DNA of 64,000 bases from Hyaloperonospora brassicae (GCA_947650285.1 CANTFL010001415.1:1-64000), one strand, 5' to 3'. Shown: positions 20,875 to 34,021, numbered from the stretch's first letter. Notes: a model not told the origin generated them from the sequence alone. Translations and numbers: made by a program.

Positions 20875-21850
20875 TCATTCTTTCCAATGATAATAGCGGC
20901 TTTTACGCGTGCAACAATACTTGTTCGTGGTAGTTAGGTGTACGGTGCAGGGAGATCCAAAAATAAGAATGTCACTCAGTTCAGGTCGACTTTTTGTCAA
21001 CACTTCAACCGGTGAGGATCCAACTTCATTCGCTGTTGTAGAACTGTGATTTAGAATATACGATGCATACTCAGCAGCGTCTCTCCAAAATGTCAAGGGT
21101 AAACCACTTGCAAAAATCATGCTTCGAACCGTATTCTTGATGATGCGATGCATCCTTTCTGCTTTTCCATTGCTGGCTTGGTTTCTACGCTCACTAATCT
21201 GGCGTAATATACCATACTCCTTGTAAAACACGTCAAGAGGTTTGTACTCGACTCCGCCGTCCGTGCGTAGGAAATGAACTTGGCAATTAAAGTGTCGTTT
21301 AAAAGCCACAAAAAATACTTGACGTGTATTGCTGCAGCATCTTTGGTCTTCGCGAGGAATACTCGGCAATAGTTCGACCTATGGTCAATGAAATGGACGA
21401 GGTACCTATTGCCGAGACGGTCACGAGGCGTCATAGGACCTTTGACGTAGGAACAAACCATGCCTCCGATCACGTCAATGGTTGAGTTTTATCCAGTGTC
21501 TTTCTTCGATTGGTGGTTCTTGGTCTGATTGCCGTGTGCGCAGGCGAGGCATTTGGCACGCTTGGTACAGATTATTTGATGCCAGAGACAAAGTCCCGAG
21601 ATATCTTCATGATTGTGTCGTAACAGAGGTTTCCAAGACACTGATGGAAGTGATACAGAGTTCCAGCTTGGAGATTTGCATCGATTTCAGATCCAACACT
21701 CTCCACATTCTATATGATAGCATCTCTTGGTGACCATGTCCATGATAATCAGTCTTCGAGTTGAGGTTAAAAACGTTAGCAACCAACACATCGTTGATGC
21801 GGTCAACATCCATAACTGGTGCGCTGCCAGGATGAGAAACCATCACACGC
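20875..21850 (-). pseudogene. Copia integrase
   Basis: The pre-integrase zinc region is at about 21600-21850 in pieces. 21117-21473 has KGPMTPRDRLGNRYLVHFID and SNYCRVFLAKTKDAAA. 20875-21369 has FLRTDGGVEYKPLDVF, QASNGKAERMHRIIKN and FGSPCTVHL. These carry the Asp and Glu positions of the DDE core. Two overlapping frames show a shift near 21300. Confidence 0.88.
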
Positions 21851-22045
21851 CACCATTCATGATATTCAATAACACATCCCTTCCTCTATTTTGTTAAAGG
21901 AATTGATGTTACAACCCAGGCTGAATGCGTATTGAACATCGAGAAGCCGGATGGTTTGAATCAATCCAAGTGCTTTGACCCGGATTAAAACGCTTTCTTG
22001 CTTGGTGATCCTAAGTGGCCCACTGTCGGAAGCTGCTGTGAAGCA

Positions 22046-22234
22046 TTACGTGTTGCATTCAACTGCATCCTCTACCAAACTTAAGTCGTTGATCAAGTGA
22101 CGACCTGAGACGCTATCCAGAATCCAGTGATTGAGACGATCTTCACCACCATATGCACGAACAAGACAAAATCCGCGTCTTGTTTTTCTTGTACAACCTT
22201 GGGCAATCTGCCTAAAGGTGATTAACCTTATCAC
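22046..22234 (-). pseudogene. Copia protease fragment
   Basis: The frame contains RLNHWILDSVSGRHLINDL. WILDSGxxxH is the Copia aspartic protease active-site context; here the Gly of DSG is replaced by Val, so this copy would be inactive. It lies between gag and integrase as expected. Confidence 0.75.
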
Positions 22235-22336
22235 AATGGTAGCATTGTTCTAATCCTTGCACGTCGTAGCGTTTCTTGACTGCGTCAACCTTCTTTGGTT
22301 TAGCCATTGGCTCGACGACGTTAAAAACGTCTCGAC

Positions 22337-23160
22337 CTAATGATTCACTCGAACCTCGATCTCCGTCGCGTAATCGAATTGTGCTAGCTCTTCTGCTTGG
22401 CGCAGGTAGTCAAATCTGGTCAAGTTCAATCGAGATAACATTGTCGTCCGCATCGACGGTTCAGCATAATGCACGATGATATCCAAGACCAGATTATCTG
22501 CATTACCACACGCATCACTGATAGCCGTCAGGTGCAAAAAATGTTCCGTCCAACTGCGTTGAGGCGACTCAACCGCAGTGAATATTTGAATGCTTTGAGC
22601 CGGCGTGATCTTGGTCGTGAATGTTTGGAGTAGCCGTTGCATGGCGTACTCCAGAGAAGCATTTTCAGTCCACCAAGTCTCGACTTGTCGACGGTAGTAC
22701 TTCTGCGGGGTGTCCGCGAGGTGTTGACCGAGGACGTCAAACTTGATGTGTTAGGGCCATACAAACCGCACGCGCGTTCAGCCTAGCGAAAAATTCTTTT
22801 CCCCATTCAAGGAAAACAAAGTCGATGGTATGGTTCCTTGCCGTCGAAAGGTTGCAGTGCTAACTTTCTTTGGCGTCCGTCTAGCACGCCTTGGGGCACT
22901 TAACCATGTTGGTAAAATAGTCGACCCGACGCCTGCACATTTAGGTATACTCCCGCGGGAGCACCTTAAGCTTGATGAGTTGGATCGATTTTTAAGCCAC
23001 CCCATAGTCGATTCCATTTCGCGCTGGCGTATCGACCATGTGATCCTCAGCTATTGCCGGTCGTCCAGTACCGAAGTACGTAGCCGGCGAGACATTCGGT
23101 CCACGTCTAGGTGTCGGTGTATGCTCCAGAGCTTGAAGATTCATGTCGCCTCCTGAACCG
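22337..23160 (-). pseudogene. Copia gag, broken
   Basis: Pieces in three frames read as a gag_pre/UBN2-like domain: RQGTIPSTLFSLNGEKNF near 22800-22860, CMALTHQV near 22740, and LVLDIIVHYAEPSMRTTML with YLRQAEELAQFDYATEI at 22337-22642. Together they form the usual Copia particle protein, interrupted by at least two frameshifts. A zinc knuckle is not clearly preserved. Confidence 0.65.
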
Positions 23161-23403
23161 AGGACCGAACCAAAGACGCTTGGCTCGCCAGATTCGATGC
23201 ACCGGTGATCACATTAAACGGGCTTGGAGTATTCCATCCTACGCATCCCGCCCGTCAAGTCACCAAACATCGCATTCATATTGTCCAGTGCCGCCGCGGG
23301 CACTGCCAACTTTTTCTCCAATTGGTTGTCTTCGGTCGTATCCTCACCATCGACCACCACAGCGGGTTCTCCCTCTTGAGATAAGCCGCCAAAGAGTTCT
23401 TTT

Positions 23404-23416
23404 GGGCTCAAAAACC
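23404..23416 (-). promoter_or_regulatory. Copia primer binding site, internal tRNA-iMet type
   Basis: The + strand bases next to the 5' LTR read GGGCTCAAAAACC. The anticodon stem-loop of initiator tRNA-Met is GGGCTCATAACCC in many eukaryotes, so the two nearly match (one substitution and one extra A). This suggests priming by a half-tRNA cut in the anticodon loop, as in Drosophila copia, instead of by the CCA end. Decay may have added the differences. Confidence 0.5.
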
Positions 23417-23792
23417 TGTTAGAAGTATGTGTTCGTCGCTGCACTCGTGCAAACGTAGGTAGAAGTAAAAGTGCCATATATTAGCATTAATTCTTCTCTC
23501 TTGACAATGCTACAACATGTATTTCCAACGGCACTGCAGCTTGACCTGGTCAAGTTACAGATGGCGTGCGTCCATTACACACATCCAGTACGCTGATCCC
23601 ACATGTCAACCGTCTCTCCCGGTCCCATTCCCCAACACCTTGGTCGTCCTACGTGGCGTCCGTCTCTCTTCGTCCCATCTGTCAAGTTGTCATATTAACA
23701 ACCAATCAGGTGAAGTTGTACCTTACCTGTAACAGGTCTTGAAGTTGACGCTTCAACACTTGATGATCTGTGAGAAGTAATGCCTTTTAACA
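23417..23792 (-). repeat. Copia 5' LTR
   Basis: 376 bp beginning TGTTAGAAG and ending TTTTAACA, both ends intact. ACAGC follows at 23793-23797. Confidence 0.93.
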
Positions 23793-23797
23793 ACAGC
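23793..23797. repeat. Copia target-site duplication, right copy (ACAGC)
   Basis: Exact repeat of the five bases before the left Copia LTR. Confidence 0.9.
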
Positions 23798-23984
23798 ATC
23801 ACCACCGAATAGACAAGAATGCGCGTTATATGATCCCGCCGGCGACACATGTGCGTGTTTACGAGAATCTGATATAAGAGCTCGTCCGAAACGGGGTAGG
23901 GCGCGAAGTTACCGCGAGCGGTTGAGACAGGGCTGTCAGCTGTTGTATATCAAGCATTAAGCGTATTAAGAAACGCGTAGCACA

Positions 23985-26330
23985 ATGGACGCGTCGATCA
24001 CGGTGCTAAATTTAGGTATACGCTCAAGATCATGTATTGACACGCTGCTGCTAAATCCAGAGTATTTAGAAGGAACTCTGGATCGCATAAATTCGTCCGA
24101 CAAAGAGATAGATTGGAGCGGGTATTGGAAAGTCTAACGTAGCATTTAATTGGTCATCCAACTGGAAACGTGACCAACTGATTTCGGACCTACACTAGAT
24201 TAATGGGTATTGATTATGATTGGAGGATACAACGCGTCCAAATGAAATTCTATATTATGTCGGAACACAGAACCGTGGCCGCGCTGGCTTACTATCAAGA
24301 TTTGAAGGAATTTTACTCTGCCGCAAATCTCATTTCTTTTCATGGAAACTAATACGCTCCTGATGGACCCGGTCACGCTGGATGATATTCTTAAACCAAA
24401 TGCTTCACTTAGAAGCTATTAAACATCAGGACCCGACGGAATGAAGAACAATTTTATAATGTAATATTAAGCTTTGGTTCCTTCCGCCCTCGTCAACCTC
24501 GGCAACAAGTAATAGCAAGGACGCACTCCACACTCCTCTTTCCTAGAAGGGTTGATTATCCCACCCCGCAAAAAAGGCGATTTATACTACGCTGTGGATT
24601 ACAGACCGATCGCCTTGTTACAATCTGTTTATAAAGTCTGCCGCAAAGGTGTTATCACACAGGATTCAACAAGTCATCGGAGGACCCATATGGAATACGA
24701 AACAGGGCTTCGTTTAGATCAGATAAATGTTCGAGACGGTCATTTTGATGATGGCGCATAGAATATCGGCGGCGGCGCCGAGCCGATAGGGGAGTAGCTG
24801 CTAGTCGAGTCAGTAAGCATTATATTTTTATTGCATATGAAACGGTTTCACGCGAATTCGTATCATATTTACAATTCTTTAAAACGCTGGCTCGCCGTCT
24901 CCTCGACGGCATTACAGTTTGATTACCAGGGATGTGAATCGTATCGGATCTTTTACTGACTTTACAAGTCTCCGACAAGGTTTTCCGTTGGATCCTCTGC
25001 TATTTATACTGGTGGTGGAGGTATCGGCCATAGTTCTTGTGTAGAACACGCGTATTACCAGACCACGGATCCAAGGTTCGCGGGCGATGAGCAAATTTTC
25101 TCGGGTTTTGTGAACAATTCGACAAAGTTTCTTCACCGGGCGGAGCAATGGTCATATGTGATGAACTTTTTCCAATTCTTTAGGGGCCTCTCTGGGTTGT
25201 TTGTGCAAATAGCGAAAAGGGTGCATATTTTGCTTATAACGGTGATTGATAACACAGAATGTGGAGGTATTTATATGCTACGGCATGAAGACGAAACTAG
25301 GTATCTTGGATATCAATTAAAGAGAGATTTAGATGTAGTCGACGCAAACTGAGCGCTACGAGTCCAAAATGTAAAAAAAAGGATGGACACGGCGCTCAAC
25401 CTTTATCCTGGTAGTACGAATTCGGTACTTAATGCTATTATGATACCTGCAATGCTATTTACATCAGCGGTCTTTATGATTCCTCAGTGGACGAAAAAAC
25501 AATCAAACAACAAATCCAAACCATTTCCCTGACATCACTCTACTTCAACATCCTGGAGAAGGAACAAGGTGAATCCATGTCTGCTTTAAACTCCATGCGG
25601 CGCGAAAGGCATATACCTCATCTCTTGGGACGTCGCGAAAAAAAATTATGCGCGCAAAATCTTTACACACCACGAAATGGCCAAATCGCAAACGGGATTG
25701 CTATAATTAAGCTTAGCAGACGGGATATTTCAAGATACAACGCTTAGCAAATTACAGAATTCCTCCAGACTCCTATAACTCTCAGAGACACCGTATACTT
25801 AAAGGTCCGCAATCTGAGATTTGAAGCAGAAGTCAGTGCGCGGATAGATACGGCGGAGGGATAATCAAGAATTATTCACCAGCATCGACGTCGCTCAATG
25901 AAGCGATTGGCGACGAACATCGTGTCCACTTGGGGCAGATTTCAATTCTTCAGTATTACGAGGACCGTAACCGGCGCTTACTTTGGTATACTTTCGGATG
26001 TATAAAGGTTTTAGCAACATATCGCTGGGATCTAGGTTCCTGGATAGTTGATGCCAAGGAGCAGACGCGATTAACAAAGACCCATCCAGTTCTACAAGAT
26101 TGTAGTCTCGAGAATTTACGCTTAACACGCGTAGCAGCTCTGGACTACTGGATTTACGTTTAAAGCACAGGAGTATGTAACTGCCATACGATCCCAATGA
26201 TATTGTGGTAAAGCGACCAATAAACTTTGCAAAAAGAGAACAGACCGCTCTCCAGTTATGTACAAATTAGCAAACGGTTGACAGCGCCGGTCCCACACCT
26301 GGTTGGATCACGTTGAATGAACTGTTAGAC
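23985..26330 (+). mobile_element. Decayed LINE (non-LTR retrotransposon) reverse transcriptase
   Basis: Despite many stops, the + strand keeps LINE RT order. About 24360-24470 has a DPVTLDDIL...AIKH run followed by a PGPDG-like site; 24552-24650 has IPPRKKGDLYYAVDYRPIAL (RT motif 1/2); 24960-25020 has LRQGFPLDPLLFILVVE (the RQGxPLSPxLF motif); 25110-25350 has the thumb (STKFLHRAEQ, SGLFVQIAK, TRYLGYQLKRD). After that, 25487-26160 has a weaker C-terminal part. The catalytic FADD box is corrupted (FAGDEQ near 25080). The element copies its RNA directly at a nicked target site. It is inactive here. Confidence 0.8.
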
Positions 26331-26439
26331 AGAACCGGATGTCAGATCAGAAAGGATGGGACCTGCGACATCAGGTTAAAGTATGACGGACAAAGTATAC
26401 AAGTGATCGAGCTTTGATTACTGTCAAGGGACGATTACG

Positions 26440-27335
26440 ATGGCAATTAAGAGCGAAATCGCGATCAAGGAGGCAATTGAGATCGTGATCGCACTCAGAG
26501 GAGTCGGTAATACACCGTGTGATCAGCGGTCAGCAAGGCGATCTCGATCAGGGAGGAGATCGAGATCGGGATCGGTGATCAGGTGTTTGAACGCGATGAA
26601 GCTAGTGTGGGTTACGCTACACGATCTGCGACCAAGAAGGCGACTGCGACCGGACCATTATAATAGGTGTGCACCACGCAAGTATAAGGGTGTGGCCTTC
26701 TGGAGAGAGCGACACGTGGTATGCGAGGTCTGGGATATGGGGATAGGGATAGAGTTGCTGAGTTTGATTGATTAACATTAAACAGAGTTCGATATGTTTC
26801 CAAGGACAAGTGTCGTATGTTTCGGGCTGGAGTGTTTGGACACCCGAAGTCACAGACTACGCTACGTCGGTACAAGTTTTGCACCGAGATTGTCCGGCCA
26901 GGTGCGTTCAAGGACTCCTACACCATACCACTGCGATTGAACGCAGGAACCCATTTGTGGTTGAGAATTTAAGATCGCGAGACGGCTCAAGTGGTCAGGA
27001 GGATCGCTAATCAAGGCCTGCATTTTGGATAAGGCTATCGGTTACAGATCAGGGTGACTCGTATCGATCATGATACAATTATACAAGCGATCCCGTGTCG
27101 AATTCTACGAGACTACTCCAAACCCAGATCGCGATGTGAAGATTTACACACCGAGATTGAGCCACAACCTCATCGCAAACATGGTCAAGTTTTCCACCGA
27201 CACGAGTTCATCTGGAAGAGTGCAACCCGCTCCACCGACGGGTCACACTAAGTGAGCGAAGAATACAGCACGGAATCGGAGTAGCTCTTCCGTTAGTCAG
27301 TCTTGCGGGCGACAGTAGATAGCCGGGATAGACTC
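26440..27335 (+). repeat. Gypsy-2 5' LTR-like region
   Basis: This stretch shares sequence with about 60780-61370 in the same orientation. Shared runs include AAGATCGCGAGACGGCTCAA at 26970, a TTGATTGATTAACATTAAAC phrase at 26763, and a CACTAAGTGAGCGAAGA phrase at 27246 that matches a slightly changed copy at 61289. It is rich in GATC and CGATC words. It stands just before the gag region of Gypsy-2, so a 5' LTR is likely. Exact ends were not found. Confidence 0.45.
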
Positions 27336-27735
27336 CTCAAAAGAACTATCACCTCTCCACCTCAATGGTGTGCGTGCCCGGATTCGAAGCAGGGATTTCA
27401 CCGTGCGTATCTGAGTGGAGATGTAAAGATCAAAACCGAGCCTGGGATGGAATAGTCGAAGTCAAAGGAATCGCTACATACGCGTGAGTCTGAAGGATTT
27501 CCAGGTTAATCAGAGTAATTGGGAGGGGTCTAGTGACAAGAAAATAAAAAGGGAAAATCGATCACTCGATTTGAGAGAAAACCTTGACCCCATTCTGAGG
27601 TCCCTTTGACGACCACCGTGGATCGTGCTACAAAGCATGAGTCGCAGGGTGAAAACTCATCACGTGAAATTGAACAAGGGTTGGTCAAGGCCACACCCGC
27701 GATATCAAGAAATAATGAAATCGAAAACGACATGA

Positions 27736-29680
27736 TTGAAAAAGACAACGACCGAACTCGACCAACGCGATCAAGTTAAGAACAAGACCCCGAAGCCGTT
27801 CAAGTTCGTGCAAGACGAAATAAAGACGGAAGGGTCGCAACGGGAAGAATTGGCCAATGTGTACGAGCTGAAAATGCTGAATAATTTACTATCTAGTGAC
27901 CCAGTTCTACAAGTGCTGAAGTCAAAGCTGATCGACGAGATCTAAAGTCCAGAATCAATCCCAGCAAGTGCATCAGAGATAGAGGAGGGAATATACGGTA
28001 TCACGCAATTGTTGAATGAAGCTGAATTAGTGGCGGAGATTTTCGATGTGAGGATTCTGTTAGAGTGCAATCAAGATCAAGTCACCTACGCATGCCGATC
28101 GCTGTATGAGAAGCTAATCCATACCACAGGCATAGGTAATATCGAGGATCAAGCGATTGCCGCGATCACGGACACACCCAGAAAATACCACACCGGATCG
28201 TCATAGTATACCTCCGCGGAATCCGAGATCGATATAGGTGACTAGATCGGAATTCAGCGAATGTCGCAAGGACCCAGTGGATACGATCATTTGCTTGATC
28301 GCGCCAGAAAAATTAAGACCGAGTCGCAATCAGCAGCTATACGCGCCACAGGAGATGACACATCGGCTATCATAGGACAACCGCTATCTTACATCAATAA
28401 CGCTATGAAGGAATTTGAACGGAGGCAACGAAGTCAAGCCTGCCAAGCGATCGATTCAATTCAAGCGATCAAGATGCCAAGAGCTCGAGAAATCTACTTC
28501 CCGGATGTCGAGATGGAATATATAGGATGGCGTCAGCGCCGATCAGATTTTGGTAATCCCGGAGGACATACACCGTACGGTCGAAGCAGGAGGACTTGAT
28601 GCGTTCATTAATGGCACCTAAGGAAGTTTCGATAAGCCAAGGACCATCTCATCAGCGCATTAGTTTCTCAGTGATCGGCGAACTTAAAGATTTCAACGGC
28701 ATAGATCAAGACGAAGGCCGTGCTAGAATCTGAATCAGCAAGGTCAAGTCGGGGATTAAGAGACCAAATACTAAATTATGATAATGCCTGGTTTTAGGTG
28801 ATGTACTGACAAAACCGGCTTTAATTTGTCACAATAAACTGAATCAAACTGCTCGTCGCACGTCCATATATCTGCTGGAAGGTTGCATCGTTCAATATGG
28901 AGGAAAAGGTTAGTCGGCTGCTTGACAGTATTACCACGCGCGCAACCGGCCGGAAAAAAACTTCTCTGGGGTACTTGCACCGATTGAATGGGGCAGCTAT
29001 CCAAGCCTACGTCGCGATTCGAGATGGCAGACAACCTACGCGGCTGAGCATGTGGAGTACTTTATTTCCACGTTAGATGATCGTGGCTAAGAAATCAGAT
29101 GACTCTACTGCAATTATCGGACGCCGACGATATGGAGGAAACGTTGCGTGTGTATCAGAAGATGTACTATAGTACGCGAAGGGGTCGATGGGATCGGGCA
29201 AGCTTCATCAGCAATCAGGGCTCATGCTGATCAGGTATCGTCAAAATCAAACCGAGAAGTGCGAGCGATCAGGATGGAAGGTGAGAGCAGCAGCTCGAAT
29301 TTGGAGCTGTGTGGATAGGAAGATGGCGCGTACCGGTGTAGGATTTGTGCGACTACCGCCTAAAATTAAAAGAAATCGAACTAGGATAATTGCATGTCGC
29401 ATGAGGAAGCGGGTTGGATGGACCTACGTGATCACGTAATAAAGATCAAAAGCGTGCACCCAATGTGGATCAATAAATTATAATGTTCGGGACTGCTGGA
29501 AGAGATTGACTTGCCAGAAGTGCGGTCGCAAAAGAAATACATCGGACAAGTATTTCTGCGCGTGTAGTGCTTGTGAAAAAGTGTATGACAGTGTCAACTG
29601 CTCTTTGGAAGAGTTCTACAATCTGATACGCAAGCGGTATGTACCCACCAAGCACGGAGGAATGTTTTAGTCCGAGGCGA
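27736..29680 (+). pseudogene. Gypsy-2 gag remnants
   Basis: Frames at 27736-27945 and 28261-28599 are charged and helical, as in gag. At about 29513-29590 a damaged zinc knuckle is readable (QKCGRKRNTSD..CACSACEKV), followed by LEEFYNLIRKRYVPTKHGGMF, a phrase that comes after the knuckle in related oomycete Gypsy gags. The link between pieces is lost through stops. Confidence 0.65.
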
Positions 29681-29989
29681 AGGAGATTTTAAACTAGGAC
29701 GCTCGCCAGGATGGAATCTGGCACGAACAGAGAGTTTAAGACTCTTCGTATATGCATTCGTTGGGAGACGATTAAAGGATCAAGAGGTTAACGATAGGGC
29801 CGATCCGGTTGCTAATATACGTTATAATTTAACTTGTGTCTTCGCGATCTCAAGTGTGAAAAAATTGATGAATACACCAGATAAGCTGTGAACATAAAGT
29901 TTGATATCGCACCAGGGAAATCACGTGGATAATGGAAGTATTACGCCCCTGGAAAATGATTTAGGCAAGCAAACAAAAGCATTGGGTAA

Positions 29990-30680
29990 TAAAATTATCG
30001 AGTAAGCCACCATGCTGTCCAATTCCGGTACTAAAGTGTCAATCATCAAAACCACCTTTACTCGTAATGTTGGGTGAATGCTTAACGAAAGCCGGACATA
30101 ATAATGTGTAGGTATAGGTGATAATGCATACATGAAGGTTGGGCGCACAAAAATCATGATTACATTGGACGGTTCACTAGTATGATTTTTGAAGTATGGG
30201 TCGGTATTTATGTGAGCCAAGAGGATATACTAGACATGGACTTTATGTTACCGATCGGATTTCGCTTGTATCTAGCGGACGAAAATTAATGTCTACCCGA
30301 TGAAGTACGAATTTGTCTAGCGGGGCGTAAGCCACTCTAATGATCGACGATTAAAGCATCAGCCTGAATGAACAAAATGTGGTGATCTTTGTCGGAAAAT
30401 CGACAGAAGCGAGGGGTATTTTTCGCGCCATGAAGAGCTAAACTTTAAGTAAGACGAGACGTGGAGTAGGTAATAGCTGTGACCAACAGGCCGAGTAGAC
30501 TTAACTATCGAAGGCTCGCCAACTTAGGTGATTACGAGGCGATTCTGCGCTGGGGAAATCCGCTAGAAATGTGGATGGTTGCGGACATGATACCTCGATC
30601 GCAGGTGTGCGTGTCTGTGGGGTCGCGACATTACAACGAATGGCAAACGCTAGCGTTCGAAATTACAACAGACCGATAAT
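29990..30680 (+). pseudogene. Gypsy-2 protease and linker remnants
   Basis: At 30018 the frame reads SNSGTKVSII, a mutated form of the DTGANVSVI protease site. It continues as KIMITLDGSLV and, in another frame, DMDFMLPIGFRLYLADEN. The linker at 30479-30679 reads YRRLANLGDYEAILRWGNPLEMW and YVSVGSRHYNEWQTLAFE-like text, which lies between protease and RT in this family. Confidence 0.62.
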
Positions 30681-31034
30681 GAGTCTCATCCGAAGCGTAT
30701 AAAGGACCATTAATTGATCAGCGACCATAAACTACACCGTAATAGATTTTAAACGCCAAGAGCTGGATATGGAAGAAGAGACAAAGGACTGCATTGCTGA
30801 CGAGTTACAACCGGATCATGACATGATAGACGAGGATGTGATGCAATATATACATGAAGATAAAAGCGACGATCACGCCACGAAAGACGACCCGAGATCG
30901 ATAAAGATACTTGTTACGGATCATACAAATGACGAGACGCTAGAAGATAATCGTACGCAAACCAGGAAGAGTAAAGCTAGCAGATTGGTAAAGCAGATCG
31001 TGATAGGGGAGATCGGTTACCAGAAATCCGATCG

Positions 31035-33420
31035 GTGGCAACGACAATTTATCGATTAATCAGATGCGATCCCGATAATGGATGGGTAAGGGCAAAAACA
31101 GTCCAGGCATCAGACCGACAAGACCTCGAGAAACGGAGAAGAGCGGTGCGTGCAGCACGAAGAGGACGTACGTCAGTTAACGAAAGCCTCTTCTTCATCT
31201 CTACGATACAGGGGTGCATGAAGATCGATCAGTCGCGAGATCGGCATAAGGAGACAATCCCTGAAGTGAAGATTGTCGACAGTAAAGATATCGAGCTGCA
31301 TGTCAACGAATTGCTGCAAGGAACGTCCAGCTGTCAGACAGATGGGAATGCGATCAAAGATTGTGGGTTACAAGTAAAGCCTGATCGACTGGTGAAAAAG
31401 GATGAAGTTGTTGTGAGCGATGAAGAAAGGACGAATGCAGAACCGTCTATCATGTCGACGTATCGTAACGAAAGTGGAGTGTTGCACGCCGAAGATGTCG
31501 ATGAGCATATGTCGATCCTACCGGACGTAGTTACGCCTGCGGCCGATTTATCTTTAAAGGACATTCAAGTGGGCGACCTAGGAAAGCCACGATCGAGTGA
31601 CCAAGAAAAAGTGCAGCAAAGGAGATGGTCGAATCGCCATCTTCTTATCGGCAAAGTCAATTCCCTGCCTTCTGCGGATCGTAGAGCTGTCTGTAATATC
31701 GACGTCGGAGATCCTAACCCGATCGCACAAAGGGTTCGACCAGTCGCACCCAAGTTTCGCGAAATCTGGCAGATCTGATCTAGGGTTATTGACAGCACAT
31801 AAAATCCGCCCGTCCACTTCTTCGTGGACATCACCAATCGTGTCGATTATCAAGAATATTAGAGAGTCATTCGATTGTGTATCGACTTTCGACCAGGTTA
31901 TCAGTTGACAAGACTGTTGTTTTATACCATGCCTTTGATCAGAAACTTGCTGAAGGATACTGATAAAGCCATGTAGTACTGTTACTTGTATTTGGCAAGT
32001 GGGTTTTGGGTGGTGGAGATGCCAGAACGGGCAAGAAAAATCGCCGCGTTTATATCACATTCATGGTTGTTTAAATGACTGGAGATGCCTTTCGTCTTGA
32101 CAAACGCACCGCAGATTTACCAACGGATGATGACAACTCGATGTACGGGTATTTGAAGATTTTAATATGTCCAATTACTATCGACTTGGGATCATCACAT
32201 CTTATCGATGTGTTTACCAACGGGGAACCGGATTCTGACATGAAGGCCTAGGTTATTGGTCGAAGGTCATATATCGACGGTTTACTGATACCCAGAAAGT
32301 TGTATAAATCTCTCCACCGCAGTGAAACGACTTCTGAACGTATGTAATTCGTATGACTAATTAATCAGTTCGGCGAAGAGAGTCTGGGGACGGCGCAAGT
32401 TTGACAAGCTGTGTCATCAGGTATCACTGGCTGGATTGGAGGCGAACCCAAGGATCTAGTATCATTGGCAAAGATTGCATTTCCTCGTTCGCTACGATCG
32501 ATGCAATTGTTTCTGGAGAGGCCCAACTGTTAAAGCCAATTCAGCGAGGGCTTTTCGGTGTTTGCCTCAGTACTGTGAAAATTAAGAAAGCCGATTTAAA
32601 CCAGATTTGACGAGCACATGAATACCCAAAAACAGTGGATGCTGCTGGGAGAGACAGAATTTGCCACATTGCTAATGGGGAAGACCGCGGTCTGTACCCA
32701 ATTGTTGGGGGCGATTAGGATCTGGAAGGGATGAGTCGCTGGGAGAAAGGGACGATTGCATTCACTTTTTTTTAACAAAAGACAGGGACTAAACCCATTC
32801 TGTAGCAGTTCAATATGGATCGACCGCTGGTGATTGTGGTTTGTGCCAGAAAGTTGGTCGTGTCGGTTGCATTGCTAAAAAAGAGGGGTATACTGGCCGG
32901 TCACCTTATCAAGATGCACGCTAAAGCCCAAAGAAGTTTCTGTGGCACGTTGATGAAGGAACTTCTAGCATTGTTAAGGATGATGGACATATGTTATACC
33001 ATGATGTTTTTTCTCGAGATTACCGTGCTTACTCGTTATTCAACCTTATTTTGGTATATTAGTCTGCAGGTCTCTACGGGAAGATAGACAGATTGACTTT
33101 GTTGCTATCAAACTGGACACTGAAGATTCGTCCATGTGAGAAGGGTGAGTATGGCAAACTGGGTAATCTGGCGACGAGTATAACCCCTCGGCAAGTAGTG
33201 GAAGAGATGTTGATTACAATTGTGCCAAGAAAACAACCACTACAAACGATAAGTATGCCTCCACCTACGGTCGAAGAGGACGGGTTTCTCTGGGTGGCCA
33301 GTTTTGACGGGTCTGCTAGATAATAGTGAAAGTCGAGCATGCAGCGCGATCTTATAAATATTGCGAGGATAGAATGTAGCGACTGCTGAATATGAGTTCT
33401 TCGCTGATTCAACTGTTAAC
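31035..33420 (+). pseudogene. Gypsy-2 reverse transcriptase and RNase H
   Basis: 31035-31778 ends with VCNIDVGDPNPIAQRVRPVAPKFRE, the RT lead-in. The next frame (31597-31908) reads LLTAHKIRPSTSSWTSPIVSIIK. Later frames keep MPFVLTNAPQIYQR-like text at about 32085-32130. RNase H follows at 32815-33087 (DRPLVIVVCARKLVVSVALL, ELLALLRMMDICYTM) and 33093-33323 (LLSNWTLKIRPCEKGEYGKL, VASFDGSAR). The active-site DD box is not readable. There are many stops. Confidence 0.82.
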
Positions 33421-34021
33421 GAGGTAGAGTATATAAGACTGCTTCTATGCTTTGATTTGCTGACCGATCACACAAGGGAAATGTTCACCAAATGCAAAGA
33501 TTTGAATTTAATGATCAGACAGATGCGTAGAGAGATCGATTGCAAGGCACCGTGTCTAAAAATACTGTAGATGTAAGGCGATGGAGAAACTCCGATCCTG
33601 GTAACATAATTTGATATCTTTAATATTCGTTGGAACGCGAGCGCAGGCCAGTTGACAAATGAAGATCATACAGTAAAGAAAAGGGTTTTATAATAATTGA
33701 TGGCAAATATCGCCAAGATCTAGTAACCCCAGATCGTCTGGACTACTTAGTTATACCACTTGAGAAGATATAGATGGTAAAAGTAGCCGCAATTACCCGA
33801 GTTGCCGAACGACGACGCCATTCACCACAAATTGTCCAAGAAGAGATCGTACAAAAAATACGGAATGAGCACATCAAACAAGCGTAAGATGAGGAGAGCT
33901 GGATTACTAATTTAAAGATTCTATTGACTAGGGATGTATCAACAATGATATCAGCGGATGCGAAATTATTTCGTCCGATCGCGTAGGACTATGGAGTCGA
34001 TCAGGATATTTTTTTACTCTT

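Larger units (their letters stand above)
18640..23792 (-). mobile_element. Ty1/Copia retrotransposon, 5.15 kb, complete but decayed
   Basis: Two 376-bp LTRs (TGTTA...TAACA) and a perfect 5-bp target duplication define the element. Reading the - strand from right to left, the order is gag, protease, integrase, reverse transcriptase, RNase H. Integrase before RT is diagnostic of Copia. The coding sequence is broken by many frameshifts and stops, so it is inactive. The LTRs differ at roughly 3 percent of positions by eye (for example at 18641, 18668, 18817 and 18876), so it is not very ancient. Confidence 0.94.
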
